Below are positions 29,498 through 39,047 of a stretch of 64,000 nt of DNA, in pieces (the first letter of the stretch is position 1; the number at the start of each line of letters is the position of its first letter). The notes beneath the pieces are model-generated. The model was not told the DNA's origin, made no database searches, and worked only from the letters and a program-made list of their open reading frames with translations. The position numbers and the translations under genes were made by a program. This stretch comes from Fischerella sp. CENA71 (GTDB taxonomy: Bacteria; Cyanobacteriota; Cyanobacteriia; Cyanobacteriales; Nostocaceae), in assembly GCA_024239075.1 (NCBI GenBank), contig JANBVI010000074.1, positions 62,001-126,000 of the forward strand, read 5' to 3'.

Positions 29498-30988
29498 ATG
29501 ACACCTCCAGAAAACAAGAACCTCATAGAAGAACATAAAGAACTAATTAAAGACGTTCTCGAAGCTTATCCTGAAAAATCTCGCAAAAAGCGGGAAAAAC
29601 ACCTCAACGTTCACGAAGAAGGCAAATCAGATTGCGGCGTTAAGTCTAACATCAAATCAGTTCCTGGTGTGATGACCGCTCGTGGTTGTGCCTATGCAGG
29701 TTCCAAAGGTGTAGTTTGGGGTCCCATTAAGGACATGGTTCACATCAGCCACGGTCCTGTTGGTTGCGGTTACTGGTCTTGGTCTGGTCGTCGTAACTAC
29801 TATGTTGGTAAAACTGGTGTTGATAGCTTTGGCACCATGCACTTTACCTCCGACTTCCAAGAACGTGACATCGTCTTTGGTGGTGACAAGAAACTGGCCA
29901 AAATTATTCAAGAAATTGAAGAACTCTTCCCTCTCAACCGAGGTATCAGTGTTCAGTCTGAATGTCCTATTGGTTTGATTGGGGATGATATTGAAGCTGT
30001 AGCGAAAAAAGCTTCCAAAGAAATTAACAAGCCCGTTGTACCTGTACGTTGTGAAGGTTTCCGGGGTGTATCTCAGTCTTTAGGACACCACATCGCTAAC
30101 GATGCTATCCGTGACCACATGTTCCCTCGCTTTGACAAAGCGAAGAAAGAAAACACACTCACAATTGAACCAGGTCCCTACGATGTAGCTCTGATTGGTG
30201 ACTACAACATCGGTGGTGATGCTTGGGCAAGCCGCATGTTACTAGAAGAAATGGGCTTGCGCGTTGTGGCTCAGTGGTCTGGTGACGGTACTGTTAACGA
30301 GTTGGTTAACGGTCTGGCAGCTAAGTTAGTTTTGATCCACTGCTACCGTTCCATGAACTACATCTGCCGTGCTTTGGAAGAAGCTTACGGTATGCCTTGG
30401 ATGGAGTTCAACTTCTTTGGTCCTACCAAGATTGCTGCATCTCTGCGTGAGATTGCTGCTAAATTTGACTCTAAGATCCAAGAAAACGCAGAGAAGGTTA
30501 TCGCTAAGTATACCCCAATCATGAATGCGGTAGTTGAGAAGTACCGCCCCCGCCTCGAAGGTAACACCGTTATGTTATACGTTGGCGGTCTGCGTCCTCG
30601 TCACGTTGTACCTGCTTTTGAAGACCTGGGTATCAAAGTTATTGGTACTGGTTACGAGTTTGCTCACAACGACGACTACAAGCGCACCACCCATTACATC
30701 GATAACGCCACAATTATTTACGACGACGTTACCGCCTACGAATTCGAGGAATTTGTTAAAGCTAAGAAACCAAGCCTAGTCGCCTCTGGGATTAAAGAGA
30801 AGTATGTATTCCAGAAGATGGGCTTACCTTTCCGCCAAATGCACTCTTGGGATTACTCCGGTCCTTATCACGGTTACGACGGCTTCGCCATCTTCGCTCG
30901 CGACATGGATATAGCACTCAATAGCCCAACTTGGGGATTAATTGATGCTCCTTGGAATAAGAAAGAAGCTAAGGCCAAAGTTGCCTAA
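29498..30988 (+). CDS. nifD: Nitrogenase molybdenum-iron protein alpha chain NifD
   Basis: NifD carries FeMo-cofactor and, with NifK, forms the dinitrogenase that reduces N2. The 496-aa sequence is complete and uninterrupted. P-cluster cysteines appear in [19 protein letters not shown] and [11 protein letters not shown]. The FeMo-co ligands are the Cys in [13 protein letters not shown] and the His in [16 protein letters not shown]. The nifD element and its xisA recombinase, common in relatives, are absent. The gene lies 162 bp after the nifH 3' part. In the present arrangement it has no visible nif promoter upstream, because the nifH start and leader are on the other strand 33 kb away. Confidence 0.99.
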   Translation: MTPPENKNLIEEHKELIKDVLEAYPEKSRKKREKHLNVHEEGKSDCGVKSNIKSVPGVMTARGCAYAGSKGVVWGPIKDMVHISHGPVGCGYWSWSGRRNYYVGKTGVDSFGTMHFTSDFQERDIVFGGDKKLAKIIQEIEELFPLNRGISVQSECPIGLIGDDIEAVAKKASKEINKPVVPVRCEGFRGVSQSLGHHIANDAIRDHMFPRFDKAKKENTLTIEPGPYDVALIGDYNIGGDAWASRMLLEEMGLRVVAQWSGDGTVNELVNGLAAKLVLIHCYRSMNYICRALEEAYGMPWMEFNFFGPTKIAASLREIAAKFDSKIQENAEKVIAKYTPIMNAVVEKYRPRLEGNTVMLYVGGLRPRHVVPAFEDLGIKVIGTGYEFAHNDDYKRTTHYIDNATIIYDDVTAYEFEEFVKAKKPSLVASGIKEKYVFQKMGLPFRQMHSWDYSGPYHGYDGFAIFARDMDIALNSPTWGLIDAPWNKKEAKAKVA

Positions 30989-31137
30989 AAAAAGTCTGAG
31001 GACTAGGGATTAGGGGGTGGGGATTAGGAATTAGGTTAGAATTCTTCCCCAATTCCCATTCCCCGATTCCCAATCACCAATCCCTGGTCTGCGTGTAAAC
31101 ACCATTACCCACCCCAGCAAGCAAAAGAGATACAAAA
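30989..31137. repeat. nifD-nifK spacer with GGGGATTAGG / CCCCAATTCCC repeat
   Basis: A 149-bp spacer containing inverted low-complexity arms (GGGGTGGGGATTAGGAATTAG and CCCCAATTCCCATTCCCCG) that could form a hairpin in the nifDK mRNA. No gene. A purine-rich stretch (AAGAGATACAAAA) precedes the nifK ATG. Confidence 0.5.
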
Positions 31138-32676
31138 ATGCCACAGAATCCAGACAAAATCGTAGACCACGTAGACCTATTTAAACAGCCAGAGTATACC
31201 GAACTCTTCAAGAATAAGCACGAACAATTTGAAGGCGCACATTCTGACGCAGAAGTAGAACGGGTTTCTGAGTGGACAAAAGGTTGGGACTACCGTGAAA
31301 AGAACTTTGCCCGCGAAGCATTAACAGTTAACCCAGCTAAAGGTTGTCAGCCCGTTGGTGCAATGTTTGCAGCCCTGGGCTTTGAAGGAACTCTTCCCTT
31401 TGTCCAAGGTTCTCAAGGTTGCGTTGCATACTTCCGTACTCACCTCAGCCGTCACTACAAAGAACCTTGCTCTGCTGTTTCTTCTTCTATGACAGAAGAC
31501 GCAGCCGTGTTTGGTGGTTTAAACAACATGATTGAAGGTATGAGCGTTGCTTATACACTCTACAAACCCAAGATGATTGCTGTTTGCACCACCTGTATGG
31601 CTGAAGTTATCGGTGATGACTTGGGTGCATTTATCACCAACGCTAAGAATGCTGGTTCTATTCCCCAAGATTTTCCTGTACCTTTTGCTCACACCCCTAG
31701 CTTTGTTGGTTCCCACATCACCGGTTACGACAACATGATGAAGGGAATTCTATCTAACCTGAGTGAAGGTAAGAAGAAAGACAAAACTAACGGCAAAATC
31801 AACTTCATCCCTGGCTTCGACACTTACGTTGGTAACAACCGCGAACTCAAGCGGATGCTGGGTTTGATGGGCATAGACTACACAATTCTTTCTGATACCA
31901 GCGATTACTTTGATTCACCTAATAACGGTGAATATGAAATGTACCCAGGTGGTACTAAGTTAGAAGATGCTGCTGAAGCTTGCAACGCCGAAGCTACCGT
32001 TGCTCTGCAAGCTTACACCACTCCCAAGACCCGTGAGTATATTAGAACTAAGTGGAATCAGGAAACTAAGGTTTCGCGTCCCTTCGGTGTCAAGGGTACT
32101 GATGAATTCCTGATGACATTGTCAGAATTGACTGGTAAGCCCATTCCCCAAGAATTAGAAATCGAACGCGGTCGCTTAGTTGACGCGATGACCGATTCCT
32201 ACGCTTGGATTCATGGCAAGAAGTTTGCAATCTATGGCGAACCAGACCTAATTATCAGTGTTGTTAGTTTCTTGTTGGAATTGGGTGCTGAACCAGTACA
32301 TATTCTTTGCCACAACGGTGACGAAGTATTCAAGAAAGAACTGCAAGCTATTCTTGATGAAAGTCCCTTCGGTAAGCAAGCGACTATCTGGCTTGGTAAA
32401 GACCTGTGGCATTTCCGTAGCTTGTTGTTTACTGAACCTGTAGACTTCTTTGTTGGTAACTCCTACGGTAAGTACCTGTGGCGTGATACCAAGATCCCAA
32501 TGGTACGGATTGGTTATCCAATCTTCGATCGCCACCATTTACATCGCTATTCTACCATCGGTTATCAAGGTGGTATCAACCTCCTCAACTGGGTTGTCAA
32601 CACCATCCTCGATGAAATGGATCGCAACACCAACATCACCGGTGTAACCGATATTTCCTTTGACTTGATTCGTTAA
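31138..32676 (+). CDS. nifK: Nitrogenase molybdenum-iron protein beta chain NifK
   Basis: The beta chain of dinitrogenase, which shares the P-cluster with NifD. The 512-aa product has P-cluster cysteines in [40 protein letters not shown] and [17 protein letters not shown], and the [15 protein letters not shown] segment. The C-terminal part holds the conserved [20 protein letters not shown]. It is complete and of usual length. A stem-loop follows the stop. It is part of the nifHDK unit whose 5' end is displaced by the rearrangement. Confidence 0.99.
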   Translation: MPQNPDKIVDHVDLFKQPEYTELFKNKHEQFEGAHSDAEVERVSEWTKGWDYREKNFAREALTVNPAKGCQPVGAMFAALGFEGTLPFVQGSQGCVAYFRTHLSRHYKEPCSAVSSSMTEDAAVFGGLNNMIEGMSVAYTLYKPKMIAVCTTCMAEVIGDDLGAFITNAKNAGSIPQDFPVPFAHTPSFVGSHITGYDNMMKGILSNLSEGKKKDKTNGKINFIPGFDTYVGNNRELKRMLGLMGIDYTILSDTSDYFDSPNNGEYEMYPGGTKLEDAAEACNAEATVALQAYTTPKTREYIRTKWNQETKVSRPFGVKGTDEFLMTLSELTGKPIPQELEIERGRLVDAMTDSYAWIHGKKFAIYGEPDLIISVVSFLLELGAEPVHILCHNGDEVFKKELQAILDESPFGKQATIWLGKDLWHFRSLLFTEPVDFFVGNSYGKYLWRDTKIPMVRIGYPIFDRHHLHRYSTIGYQGGINLLNWVVNTILDEMDRNTNITGVTDISFDLIR

Positions 32677-32706
32677 GAATCTGATCAACTCGCGGCGTGC
32701 CAATGA

Positions 32707-32758
32707 AGTAAAAAGTTAAAAGTAAAAACTTTAAAGATAATTCCTTTAACTTTTTACT
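32707..32758. terminator. Perfect 14-bp inverted repeat after nifK
   Basis: AGTAAAAAGTTAAA (32707-32720) and TTTAACTTTTTACT (32745-32758) are exact reverse complements 24 bp apart. The stem is AT-rich and followed by T-rich DNA. It could attenuate transcription or stabilise the nifHDK mRNA end. The downstream nif genes continue, so any termination would be partial. Confidence 0.5.
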
Positions 32759-32791
32759 TTTTCCTTTTTACTTTTTCCTCAAAATAGAATT

Positions 32792-33118
32792 ATGGAATCG
32801 ATTAATCACACTCATTCTCACCCTAATTACCATCCGCCTAATGATCAAAAATCTGGCGGTTTTAATCTTCTACATCCATTACGTCGGTTAGTAGATAGCA
32901 TCCAAATCAAAAATTATCGTCTGGCTCATTTAATTTGCCAAATTATTCCTTGCTGTTGTCCTTTTCAGCGAGATATTAACTTGTTTGGGCATATTTTCCA
33001 CGTTCCCGCGCTATGCAAACTCAATCCTTTATATGACAATTTTGTAGGATTGCGTTTTCGGGCATTATCTTACCTCAGCGATGAATGTGGAGAAGATGTC
33101 TCGAAATATATTTGCTAG
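32792..33118 (+). CDS. Mo-dependent nitrogenase C-terminal-domain protein
   Basis: A 108-aa protein of the small family annotated in cyanobacteria as Mo-dependent nitrogenase C-terminal domain, commonly found between nifK and nifE. Features are a His-rich N-terminus (HTHSHPNYHPP), a cysteine cluster LICQIIPCCCPFQRDI, and the segment HIFHVPALCKLNPLYDNFVG, then RFRALSYLSDECGED. The Cys/His content suggests metal binding, but the function is not known. It is independent of the true NifD/NifK C-termini. Confidence 0.82.
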   Translation: MESINHTHSHPNYHPPNDQKSGGFNLLHPLRRLVDSIQIKNYRLAHLICQIIPCCCPFQRDINLFGHIFHVPALCKLNPLYDNFVGLRFRALSYLSDECGEDVSKYIC

Positions 33119-33173
33119 TCGTTACAAATTACTCATTATTAATACTCATTATCCATTACTAATTAATTATCGG

Positions 33174-33233
33174 TCATTAGTCATTAGTCATTAATCATTA
33201 GTAAATATAAATGACTAATGACTAATGACAAAG
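33174..33233. repeat. Heptamer repeat tract forming an inverted repeat
   Basis: GTCATTAGTCATTAGTCATT is followed by ATGACTAATGACTAATGACA, so the tandem heptamers form a long dyad in the spacer before nifE. This is the same heptamer family as at 5056, 37093 and 38470. Confidence 0.75.
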
Positions 33234-33269
33234 GACAACTAACAAAATTCATCCAGCGCGAGGAAAGAG

Positions 33270-34730
33270 ATGATAATCACCCAAGGCAAAATCAACGAGC
33301 TGCTCTCTGAGCCAGGATGCGAACATAATCATCACAAAAATGGAGAAAAGAAAAATAAGTCTTGCACGCAACAAGCTCAACCGGGAGCCGCTCAAGGGGG
33401 TTGTGCCTTTGATGGTGCAATGATTGCCCTAGTACCCATCACTGATGCTGCTCATTTAGTTCACGGACCGATCGCCTGCGCTGGTAATTCCTGGGGTAGT
33501 CGTGGTAGCCTATCTTCTGGCCCTCAACTTTACAAATTCGGCTTCACCACCGATTTGAGTGAGAATGATGTCATCTTCGGTGGTGAAAAAAAGCTTTATA
33601 AAGCCATCCTCGACATTCATAAACGCTACAATCCCGAAGCAGTTTTTGTTTACTCTACTTGTGTTACTGCTCTGATTGGCGAAGACATGGATGCAGTCTG
33701 CAAAGCCGCTACCAATAAAATCGGCATTCCTGTGATTCCCGTAAATTCACCTGGATTTGTTGGTAGTAAAAATCTTGGCAACCGCATCGGTGGAGAAGCT
33801 TTACTAGAATACGTCGTTGGTACTGAAGAACCAGAATACACCACACCCTACGACATCAACCTCATCGGTGAATATAATATCGCTGGTGAAATGTGGAATG
33901 TATTACCTTTATTTAAAAAATTAGGTATTCGTGTTTTAGCAAAAATTACTGGTGATGCTCGCTACAAAGAAGTTTGCAGCGCCCACCGCGCCAAACTCAA
34001 TGTGATGATTTGCTCCAAAGCTCTGATCAACATGGGGCGGAAAATGGAGGAGCGTTACGGCATCCCCTACATCGAAGAATCTTTCTACGGTGTTGAAGAC
34101 ATAAATCGATGTTTACGAAATATCGCAGCGAAATTGGGCGATCCTGATTTACAAGCACGCACAGAAAAATTAATTGCCGAAGAAACCGCCGCCCTCAATG
34201 TCAAACTCGCTCCATATCGCGATCGCCTCAAAGGTAAACGTGTTGTCCTTTATACCGGAGGTGTGAAAAGCTGGTCAATTATCTCAGCAGCTAAAGACTT
34301 AGGGATGGAAGTCGTTGCTACCAGTACCAAAAAAAGTACTGAGGAAGATAAAGCCCGCATCAAGCAATTACTTGGCAAAGACGGTATTACTCTTGAAAAA
34401 GGCAATCCCCAGGAAATTCTGCGGGTGATTAACGAAACTAACGCAGAGATGTTGATTGCTGGTGGTCGTAACCAATACACCGCCCTCAAAGCCCGGATTC
34501 CTTTCCTCGACATCAACCAAGAACGTCACCATGCCTATGCAGGCTATAGCGGCATGGTAGAAATGGCTAGGGAATTAGATGAAGCCCTCTACAGCCCTGT
34601 GTGGGAACAAGTCCGCAAACCAGCACCTTGGGAAGACGACGCGGGGACACGGGGACAGGGAGACACGGGGACATTCTCCGCGTCAGCGCGTCTCTCGTTC
34701 TCCGTGTCTTTTGACGAGGAGGATAAATAA
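33270..34730 (+). CDS. nifE: Nitrogenase iron-molybdenum cofactor scaffold NifE, with C-terminal repeat insertion
   Basis: NifE pairs with NifN as the scaffold on which FeMo-co is completed before transfer to NifDK. In the 486-aa product the cofactor-region motifs are [35 protein letters not shown] and [17 protein letters not shown]. The family-like sequence runs to about residue 454 ([14 protein letters not shown]). The last roughly 32 residues, beginning [12 protein letters not shown], are encoded by a GC-rich palindromic repeat (34635-34710). The repeat has replaced or extended the normal C-terminus in frame. The stop overlaps the nifN start (TAATG), so the two are translationally coupled. 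SD: GAGGAAAGAG. Confidence 0.97.
   Translation: MIITQGKINELLSEPGCEHNHHKNGEKKNKSCTQQAQPGAAQGGCAFDGAMIALVPITDAAHLVHGPIACAGNSWGSRGSLSSGPQLYKFGFTTDLSENDVIFGGEKKLYKAILDIHKRYNPEAVFVYSTCVTALIGEDMDAVCKAATNKIGIPVIPVNSPGFVGSKNLGNRIGGEALLEYVVGTEEPEYTTPYDINLIGEYNIAGEMWNVLPLFKKLGIRVLAKITGDARYKEVCSAHRAKLNVMICSKALINMGRKMEERYGIPYIEESFYGVEDINRCLRNIAAKLGDPDLQARTEKLIAEETAALNVKLAPYRDRLKGKRVVLYTGGVKSWSIISAAKDLGMEVVATSTKKSTEEDKARIKQLLGKDGITLEKGNPQEILRVINETNAEMLIAGGRNQYTALKARIPFLDINQERHHAYAGYSGMVEMARELDEALYSPVWEQVRKPAPWEDDAGTRGQGDTGTFSASARLSFSVSFDEEDK
34635..34710. repeat. GC-rich palindromic repeat inside the nifE 3' end
   Basis: The G-rich arm GACGCGGGGACACGGGGACA and C-rich arm of TCTCCGCGTCAGCGCGTCTC type lie around a short centre. 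The block is read in frame as [20 protein letters not shown], then SFSVSF. It starts with the same frame (GAC GCG GGG ACA CGG GGA) as the copy in coxB. Confidence 0.85.
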
Positions 34731-36052
34731 TGGCGAAAGTCGTCACTCTTAACAAGCCAGTTATAGTTAATCCCCTTAAGCAAAGCCAAACTTTAGGTGC
34801 AGCGCTGGCCTTTTTGGGTTTGAAAGGGATGATACCTTTACTCCACGGTTCCCAAGGTTGTACTGCCTTTGCCAAAGTGATATTAGTGCGGCATTTTCGA
34901 GAAGCTATACCCCTGTCCACCACAGCGATGACGGAAGTCAGCACGATCTTAGGTGGTGAGGAGAATGTGGAACAAGCAATTTTGACTTTAGTGCAGAAGT
35001 CTCAGCCAGAGATTATTGGTTTGTGTACGACTGGACTGACGGAAACCAGAGGGGATGACATGGACGGCATTCTCAAGGATTTTCGCAAACGTCATCCGGA
35101 ATTGGATGAATTGCCAATTGTACTTGTCTCCTCACCGGATTTTAAAGGCGCACTGCAAGATGGATTTGCAGCAGCGGTAGAAAGTATCGTCAAAGAAGTT
35201 CCACAACCGGGGGAACCAAAGGCGCAACAGGTGACAATTTTGATGAGTTCCGCCTTCACTCCGGGGGATGTGCAACAAATTAAGGAAATTGTCAGTAGTT
35301 TTGGGTTGATGCCAATTGTAGTCCCTGACCTTTCGGCTTCTTTGGATGGTCACTTGGATGATTCCTACAGTCCGATTACCGGGGGTGGTACAACTTTAGT
35401 ACAATTACATAAGGTTGGTAGTTCTGTTTATACCCTAGCACTGGGTGAAAGTATGCGGAGTGCAGCCAAAATTTTAGAACAAAAGTTTGGCACACCTTAC
35501 GAAGTGTTTACCGAACTGACTGGATTAGAAGCGGTAGACAAATTTATGCAGTTTTTGGCGAATTTGACTGGAACAGCAGTTCCAGAAAAATATCGTCGCC
35601 AACGTCGCCAACTGCAAGATGCGATGTTGGATACTCACTTTTACTTTGGTAGAAAAAAGGTGTCTTTGGCGCTGGAACCAGATTTGCTGTGGTCAACGGT
35701 ATATTTTTTGCAATCAATGGGTGCGGAAATTCAAGCTGCTGTAACGACAACGCGATCGCCACTTTTAGAAAAACTCGCGATCGACAGCGTCACCATCGGT
35801 GATTTTGAAGACTTTGAAAACTTAGCTGTTGGTTCTGACTTGCTAATTGGTAATTCTCATACGAATGCGATCGCCAAACGTTTAGGAATTCCCCTCTATC
35901 GTCAAGGTATCCCCATTTTTGATCGCTTAGGTAATGGTCAATTTACCAAAATAGGCTACCGAGGCACAATGGAACTCTTATTTGATATCGGTAATCTCTT
36001 TTTACACGCAGAGGAAACGAAAGTCAGAGATAGAGATGTGCAGGGAGATTAG
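34730..36052 (+). CDS. nifN: Nitrogenase cofactor scaffold subunit NifN
   Basis: NifN is the partner of NifE in the NifEN scaffold complex. The 440-aa sequence shows GAALAFLGLKGMIPLLHGSQ followed by GCTAFAKV, the ALTTAMTE-like segment PLSTTAMTEVSTILGGEENV, and IIGLCTTGLTETRGDDMDGI. The C-terminal region GIPLYRQGIPIFDRLGNGQF matches the NifK/NifN fold. Its ATG shares one base with the nifE stop. It is complete and of normal size. nifX follows after a spacer of 150 bp occupied by the palindromic repeat. Confidence 0.98.
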   Translation: MAKVVTLNKPVIVNPLKQSQTLGAALAFLGLKGMIPLLHGSQGCTAFAKVILVRHFREAIPLSTTAMTEVSTILGGEENVEQAILTLVQKSQPEIIGLCTTGLTETRGDDMDGILKDFRKRHPELDELPIVLVSSPDFKGALQDGFAAAVESIVKEVPQPGEPKAQQVTILMSSAFTPGDVQQIKEIVSSFGLMPIVVPDLSASLDGHLDDSYSPITGGGTTLVQLHKVGSSVYTLALGESMRSAAKILEQKFGTPYEVFTELTGLEAVDKFMQFLANLTGTAVPEKYRRQRRQLQDAMLDTHFYFGRKKVSLALEPDLLWSTVYFLQSMGAEIQAAVTTTRSPLLEKLAIDSVTIGDFEDFENLAVGSDLLIGNSHTNAIAKRLGIPLYRQGIPIFDRLGNGQFTKIGYRGTMELLFDIGNLFLHAEETKVRDRDVQGD

Positions 36053-36071
36053 GGATCGGGGAGTGGGGGAC

Positions 36072-36165
36072 AACGAGGACAAGGGAGACACGGGGACACG
36101 GGGACAAGGAGCATATTTTTGATAGATTCTCCGCGTCACCTACTCTCTGTTGTCACCGCGTCTCT
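36072..36165. repeat. GC-rich palindromic repeat between nifN and nifX
   Basis: A G-rich arm with GGGAGACACGGGGACACGGG, an A/T-rich centre (CATATTTTTGATAGATT) and a C-rich arm (CTCCGCGTCACC, then CACCGCGTCTC). The same family as the in-gene copies. It can form a long stem-loop within the nif transcript. Confidence 0.8.
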
Positions 36166-36202
36166 TCCCGATCCCCAACCACTAACCACTAACAAATTAA
36201 AG

Positions 36203-36619
36203 ATGAAAATAGCCTTCACGACTAGTGACCAAGTTCATGTCAATGCTCATTTTGGTTGGGCAAAGATGATTGATGTTTATGAAGTTTCCGAAGATGGTTA
36301 TCAATTTTTAGAAACTATCAAATTTAATGGAAACCTCAAAGAAGATGGTAACGAGGATAAACTTGTTCCCAAACTTAATGCTTTAAAAGAATGCACAATT
36401 GTCTATGTTGCAGCGATTGGTAGCAGTGCTGCTGCCAAATTACTGAAAACAGGTGTCACTCCAATTAAAGCACGATCAGAGCAAGATGAAATTGCTGATA
36501 CGCTCAACAAATTAGTTGAAACTCTCAAAGGTAGTCCACCACCTTGGTTACGAAAAGCTTTGCAGCAAAAAAATCTGAATTTTGATGAATTAGAACTAGA
36601 AGAAGAAACAACTGTATGA
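36203..36619 (+). CDS. nifX: Nitrogen fixation protein NifX
   Basis: NifX binds NifB-co or a FeMo-co precursor and shuttles it to NifEN. It belongs to the dinitrogenase-iron-molybdenum-cofactor (NifX/NifY/VnfX) fold. The 138-aa protein starts MKIAFTTSDQVHVNAHFGWA, the typical beginning of the fold, and has TIVYVAAIGSSAAAKLLKTG and ending helices KGSPPPWLRKALQQK. The start at 36203 is chosen because the longer open frame upstream runs through the palindromic repeat. The stop overlaps the next ATG by four bases. Confidence 0.95.
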   Translation: MKIAFTTSDQVHVNAHFGWAKMIDVYEVSEDGYQFLETIKFNGNLKEDGNEDKLVPKLNALKECTIVYVAAIGSSAAAKLLKTGVTPIKARSEQDEIADTLNKLVETLKGSPPPWLRKALQQKNLNFDELELEEETTV

Positions 36620-37092
36620 GTGGAACAAATAGTGTTAATGGAACCGCCCCTAGTGAAGTTGTAAATTCACCTTTTTTGAAAGCGATCGTTCAACAAATCC
36701 GTGGTCAAGATACTTACGGTGTTTTTCGCAATTGGTCAGATGAATTAATCCTCAAACCGTTTGTAGTTAGCAAACAAAAAAAACGCGAAATATCTGTTGA
36801 AGGTGAGGTAGATCCAGTAACAATTGCCAGAATTATGGCATTTTATCGTGCTGTCGCTGCCCGCATTGAACAAGAAACTGGTTTGTTATCGCAAGTTGTA
36901 GTTGATTTGAGTCATGAAGGTTTTGGCTGGGCGCTGGTTTTTTCTGGTCGTCTCTTGTTAGCAATCAAAACCTTAAGAGATGCCCATCGTTTCGGTTTTG
37001 AATCGCTGGAAAAAGTAGCAGAAGAAGGAGAAAAACTAGTTCAAAAAGGTATTGAACTAGCACAAAAATTTCCCGAAGTTGGAAGATTATAA
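36616..37092 (+). CDS. NifX-associated nitrogen fixation protein (DUF269)
   Basis: A 158-aa member of the NifX-associated DUF269 family found downstream of nifX in most diazotrophs. Characteristic segments are PFLKAIVQQIRGQDTYGVFR, NWSDELILKPFVVSKQKKR and GFGWALVFSGRLLLAIKTLR. The role is unknown, and it is thought to assist cofactor assembly or nitrogenase maturation. The ATG overlaps the nifX stop (ATGA), showing translational coupling. A short heptamer repeat tract separates it from the next gene. Confidence 0.93.
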   Translation: MSGTNSVNGTAPSEVVNSPFLKAIVQQIRGQDTYGVFRNWSDELILKPFVVSKQKKREISVEGEVDPVTIARIMAFYRAVAARIEQETGLLSQVVVDLSHEGFGWALVFSGRLLLAIKTLRDAHRFGFESLEKVAEEGEKLVQKGIELAQKFPEVGRL

Positions 37093-37125
37093 TGAGTCAT
37101 TAGTCATTGGTCATTAGTCATTGGT
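37093..37125. repeat. Heptamer repeat tract
   Basis: Tandem GTCATTA/GTCATTG units in the spacer between the DUF269 and CCE_0567-like genes, followed by AAAAAATGACG and a reverse-oriented AATGACAAAGGACAAATAAC piece. Non-coding. Confidence 0.65.
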
Positions 37126-37169
37126 AAAGAAAAAATGACGAATAATAAATGACAAAGGACAAATAACAA

Positions 37170-37373
37170 ATGACAAAGGTTGAAGAACTACAAACTCAAA
37201 TTAAGCGCCTCAATAGTAAAGCAGGTCAAATGAAAATGGATCTGCATGATTTGGCGGAAGGGTTGCCAACAGATTACCAAAAACTTATGGATGTTGCGGC
37301 TGCGACTTATGAAATTTATCGTCAGCTGGATGAACTCAAGCAACAACTCAAAATCATGGAGCAAGGTAAATGA
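37170..37373 (+). CDS. Small helical nif-associated protein (CCE_0567/DUF683 family)
   Basis: The 67-aa protein of two long helices (VEELQTQIKRLNSKAGQMKM and the DVAAATYEIYRQLDELKQQL-type second helix) matches the small CCE_0567/DUF683 family encoded in cyanobacterial nif clusters between DUF269 and nifW genes. The family includes a structurally characterised two-helix protein of unknown role. The stop overlaps the nifW ATG by four bases. Confidence 0.85.
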   Translation: MTKVEELQTQIKRLNSKAGQMKMDLHDLAEGLPTDYQKLMDVAAATYEIYRQLDELKQQLKIMEQGK

Positions 37374-37687
37374 GTGAAGATTGGAATAAATTCCAAAAGC
37401 TTACACAAGCGGAGGAATATTTTGAATTTTTTGGCTTATCTTATGACCAAACAGTTGTAAGTGTAAATCGTCTACATATTTTGAAAAAATTCTCCCAATC
37501 TATTCAAGAAATTGATGAGAATTATACTGACCTGAGTTCAGAAGAGAGATTAAATAAATATTGTGAGGCTTTACAACAAGCTTATCAGGTTTTTCTGGAA
37601 TCCACACCTCAAGAACAAAAGCTGTTCAAAGTATTTAAACAGAAGCCTAAAAATGTAGTCACGCTGACAGAAATCACTTCTGATTAG
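37370..37687 (+). CDS. nifW: Nitrogenase-stabilising/protective protein NifW
   Basis: NifW interacts with the MoFe protein and supports its maturation or protection from oxygen. The 105-aa product has the family start FQKLTQAEEYFEFFGLSYDQ and VNRLHILKKFSQSI, and the YCEALQQAYQVFLESTPQEQ-type C-terminal region ending with a VVTLTEI stretch. Translational coupling to the upstream small gene is seen from the ATGA overlap. hesA follows ten bases after the stop with a strong SD. Confidence 0.95.
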   Translation: MSEDWNKFQKLTQAEEYFEFFGLSYDQTVVSVNRLHILKKFSQSIQEIDENYTDLSSEERLNKYCEALQQAYQVFLESTPQEQKLFKVFKQKPKNVVTLTEITSD

Positions 37688-37697
37688 GAGGTAAAAA

Positions 37698-38486
37698 GTG
37701 ATAGACCTAACGCCTACCGAGTTAGAACGTTACAGTCGCCAAATGATGCTCCCAAACTTTGGCGAAGTAGCACAGAAGCGTCTCAAGTCAGCAACTGTTC
37801 TGGTGACAGGTGTGGGAGGATTAGGCGGTACAGCAGCGCTTTACTTAGCAGTAGCAGGCGTTGGGCGGCTGATCCTAGTCCGGGGTGGTGATCTGCGACT
37901 GGATGATATGAATCGTCAGATTTTGATGACGCACGATTGGGTTGGTAAACCAAGAGTTTTCAAAGCAAAAGAAACTCTCGAAGCCATCAATCCTGATATC
38001 CAGGTGGAAGCAGTTCATGAGTATATTACTGAGGACAATGTTGACTCCTTAGTGAAATCTGCTGATATGGCCCTGGATTGCGCCCATAATTTTACGGAGC
38101 GTGATTTGCTAAATGCTGCTTGCGTACGTTGGCGCAAACCAATGGTAGAAGCAGCGATGGACGGGATGGAGGCTTACCTGACTACGATTATTCCTGGTGT
38201 GACGCCTTGTTTATCTTGTCTATTTCCAGAGAAACCAGACTGGGATAGACGCGGATTTTCAGTTTTAGGTGCTGTATCTGGAACTCTTGCTTGTTTGACA
38301 GCTTTGGAAGCAATCAAGCTGATCACTGGCTATAGTCAACCTTTGTTATCACAACTACTGACAATGGATTTAACCCGCATGGAATTTGCTAAACGTCGTT
38401 CTTATCGCGATCGCTGCTGTCCAGTATGCGGAAACAATGCACCTTGGAGATACTTGCAATCCAAATCCACAGTCATTAGTCATTAG
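37698..38486 (+). CDS. hesA: HesA, MoeB/ThiF-type E1-like adenylyltransferase
   Basis: A 262-aa ThiF/MoeB-like protein of the heterocystous nif cluster, proposed to act in molybdenum or sulfur handling for cofactor synthesis. It begins LERYSRQMMLPNFGEVAQKR, has the nucleotide loop TGVGGLGGTAALYLA, and has Cys pairs for zinc (CLSCLFPEKPDWDRRG and RCCPVCGNNAPW). The start is GTG at 37698, with AGGAGG six bases upstream. It sits between nifW and hesB as in Anabaena. The exact reaction is not established. Confidence 0.95.
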   Translation: MIDLTPTELERYSRQMMLPNFGEVAQKRLKSATVLVTGVGGLGGTAALYLAVAGVGRLILVRGGDLRLDDMNRQILMTHDWVGKPRVFKAKETLEAINPDIQVEAVHEYITEDNVDSLVKSADMALDCAHNFTERDLLNAACVRWRKPMVEAAMDGMEAYLTTIIPGVTPCLSCLFPEKPDWDRRGFSVLGAVSGTLACLTALEAIKLITGYSQPLLSQLLTMDLTRMEFAKRRSYRDRCCPVCGNNAPWRYLQSKSTVISH

Positions 38487-38513
38487 TCATTGGTCATTAG
38501 TCATCAGTCACTG
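38470..38513. repeat. Heptamer repeat tract after hesA
   Basis: About six GTCATTA/GTCATTG/GTCATCA units overlapping the last codons and stop of hesA, followed by a GGACAAATGACAAAGGACAAA piece. Typical intergenic heptamer repeats of this genome. Confidence 0.65.
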
Positions 38514-38567
38514 GTGATTACAAAGGACAAATGACAAAGGACAAATTTTTAAAACTCAGGAGGTCTG

Positions 38568-38939
38568 ATGACTGTTACTTTGACAGAGAAAGCAGAATTT
38601 CGTCTACGGACATTTTTAGCAGGTTCTGCTCCCGATGCCAATGGCGCCACAAAAGGTATCCGCATATCTGTTAAAGATGGTGGTTGCAGTGGTTATGAAT
38701 ATGCAATGGATGTCACCAGCCAGCCAAAATCAGACGATTTGGTCATCCAGCAAGGTAAGGTAACTCTTTACGTTGATGCTGAAAGTGCGCCATTACTGGA
38801 AGGAATTGTCATCGATTTTATTGATGGTGTAATGGAAGGCGGCTTTAAGTTTATCAACCCCAACGCAACAGAAACTTGCGGTTGTGGCAAATCATTTAAA
38901 ACTGGTGATTGTCAATCAGCAGGTGTACCTTGCAACTAA
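38568..38939 (+). CDS. hesB: HesB, A-type Fe-S cluster carrier of the nif cluster
   Basis: An A-type (IscA/NifIscA-like) carrier of 123 aa that would deliver iron-sulfur clusters to nitrogenase components or ferredoxin. The three family cysteines are visible in VKDGGCSGYEYAMDV and ETCGCGKSF. It also has extra C-terminal cysteines (GDCQSAGVPCN), typical of nif-linked HesB. AGGAGG precedes the ATG. It lies between hesA and fdxH. Confidence 0.95.
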   Translation: MTVTLTEKAEFRLRTFLAGSAPDANGATKGIRISVKDGGCSGYEYAMDVTSQPKSDDLVIQQGKVTLYVDAESAPLLEGIVIDFIDGVMEGGFKFINPNATETCGCGKSFKTGDCQSAGVPCN

Positions 38940-39047
38940 TTAATGAATGTTGCTTGTTCTTTGTTATTTGTTGTTGGGAAGCTACAAGTAACAAACAACT
39001 ATCAACAAACAAATATCAACAAATTTATTTTTGAGGAGAACACAACA

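Noticed and set aside
29498-30988. Possible nifD interruption element (xisA type).
   Set aside because: nifD reads continuously for 496 codons with all ligand residues, and no xisA-like gene is in the window.
33174-33233. CRISPR-like array among TTAGTCAT repeats.
   Set aside because: Units are contiguous heptamers without spacers; they are STRR-type tandem repeats. No CRISPR array or cas gene is seen in the window.
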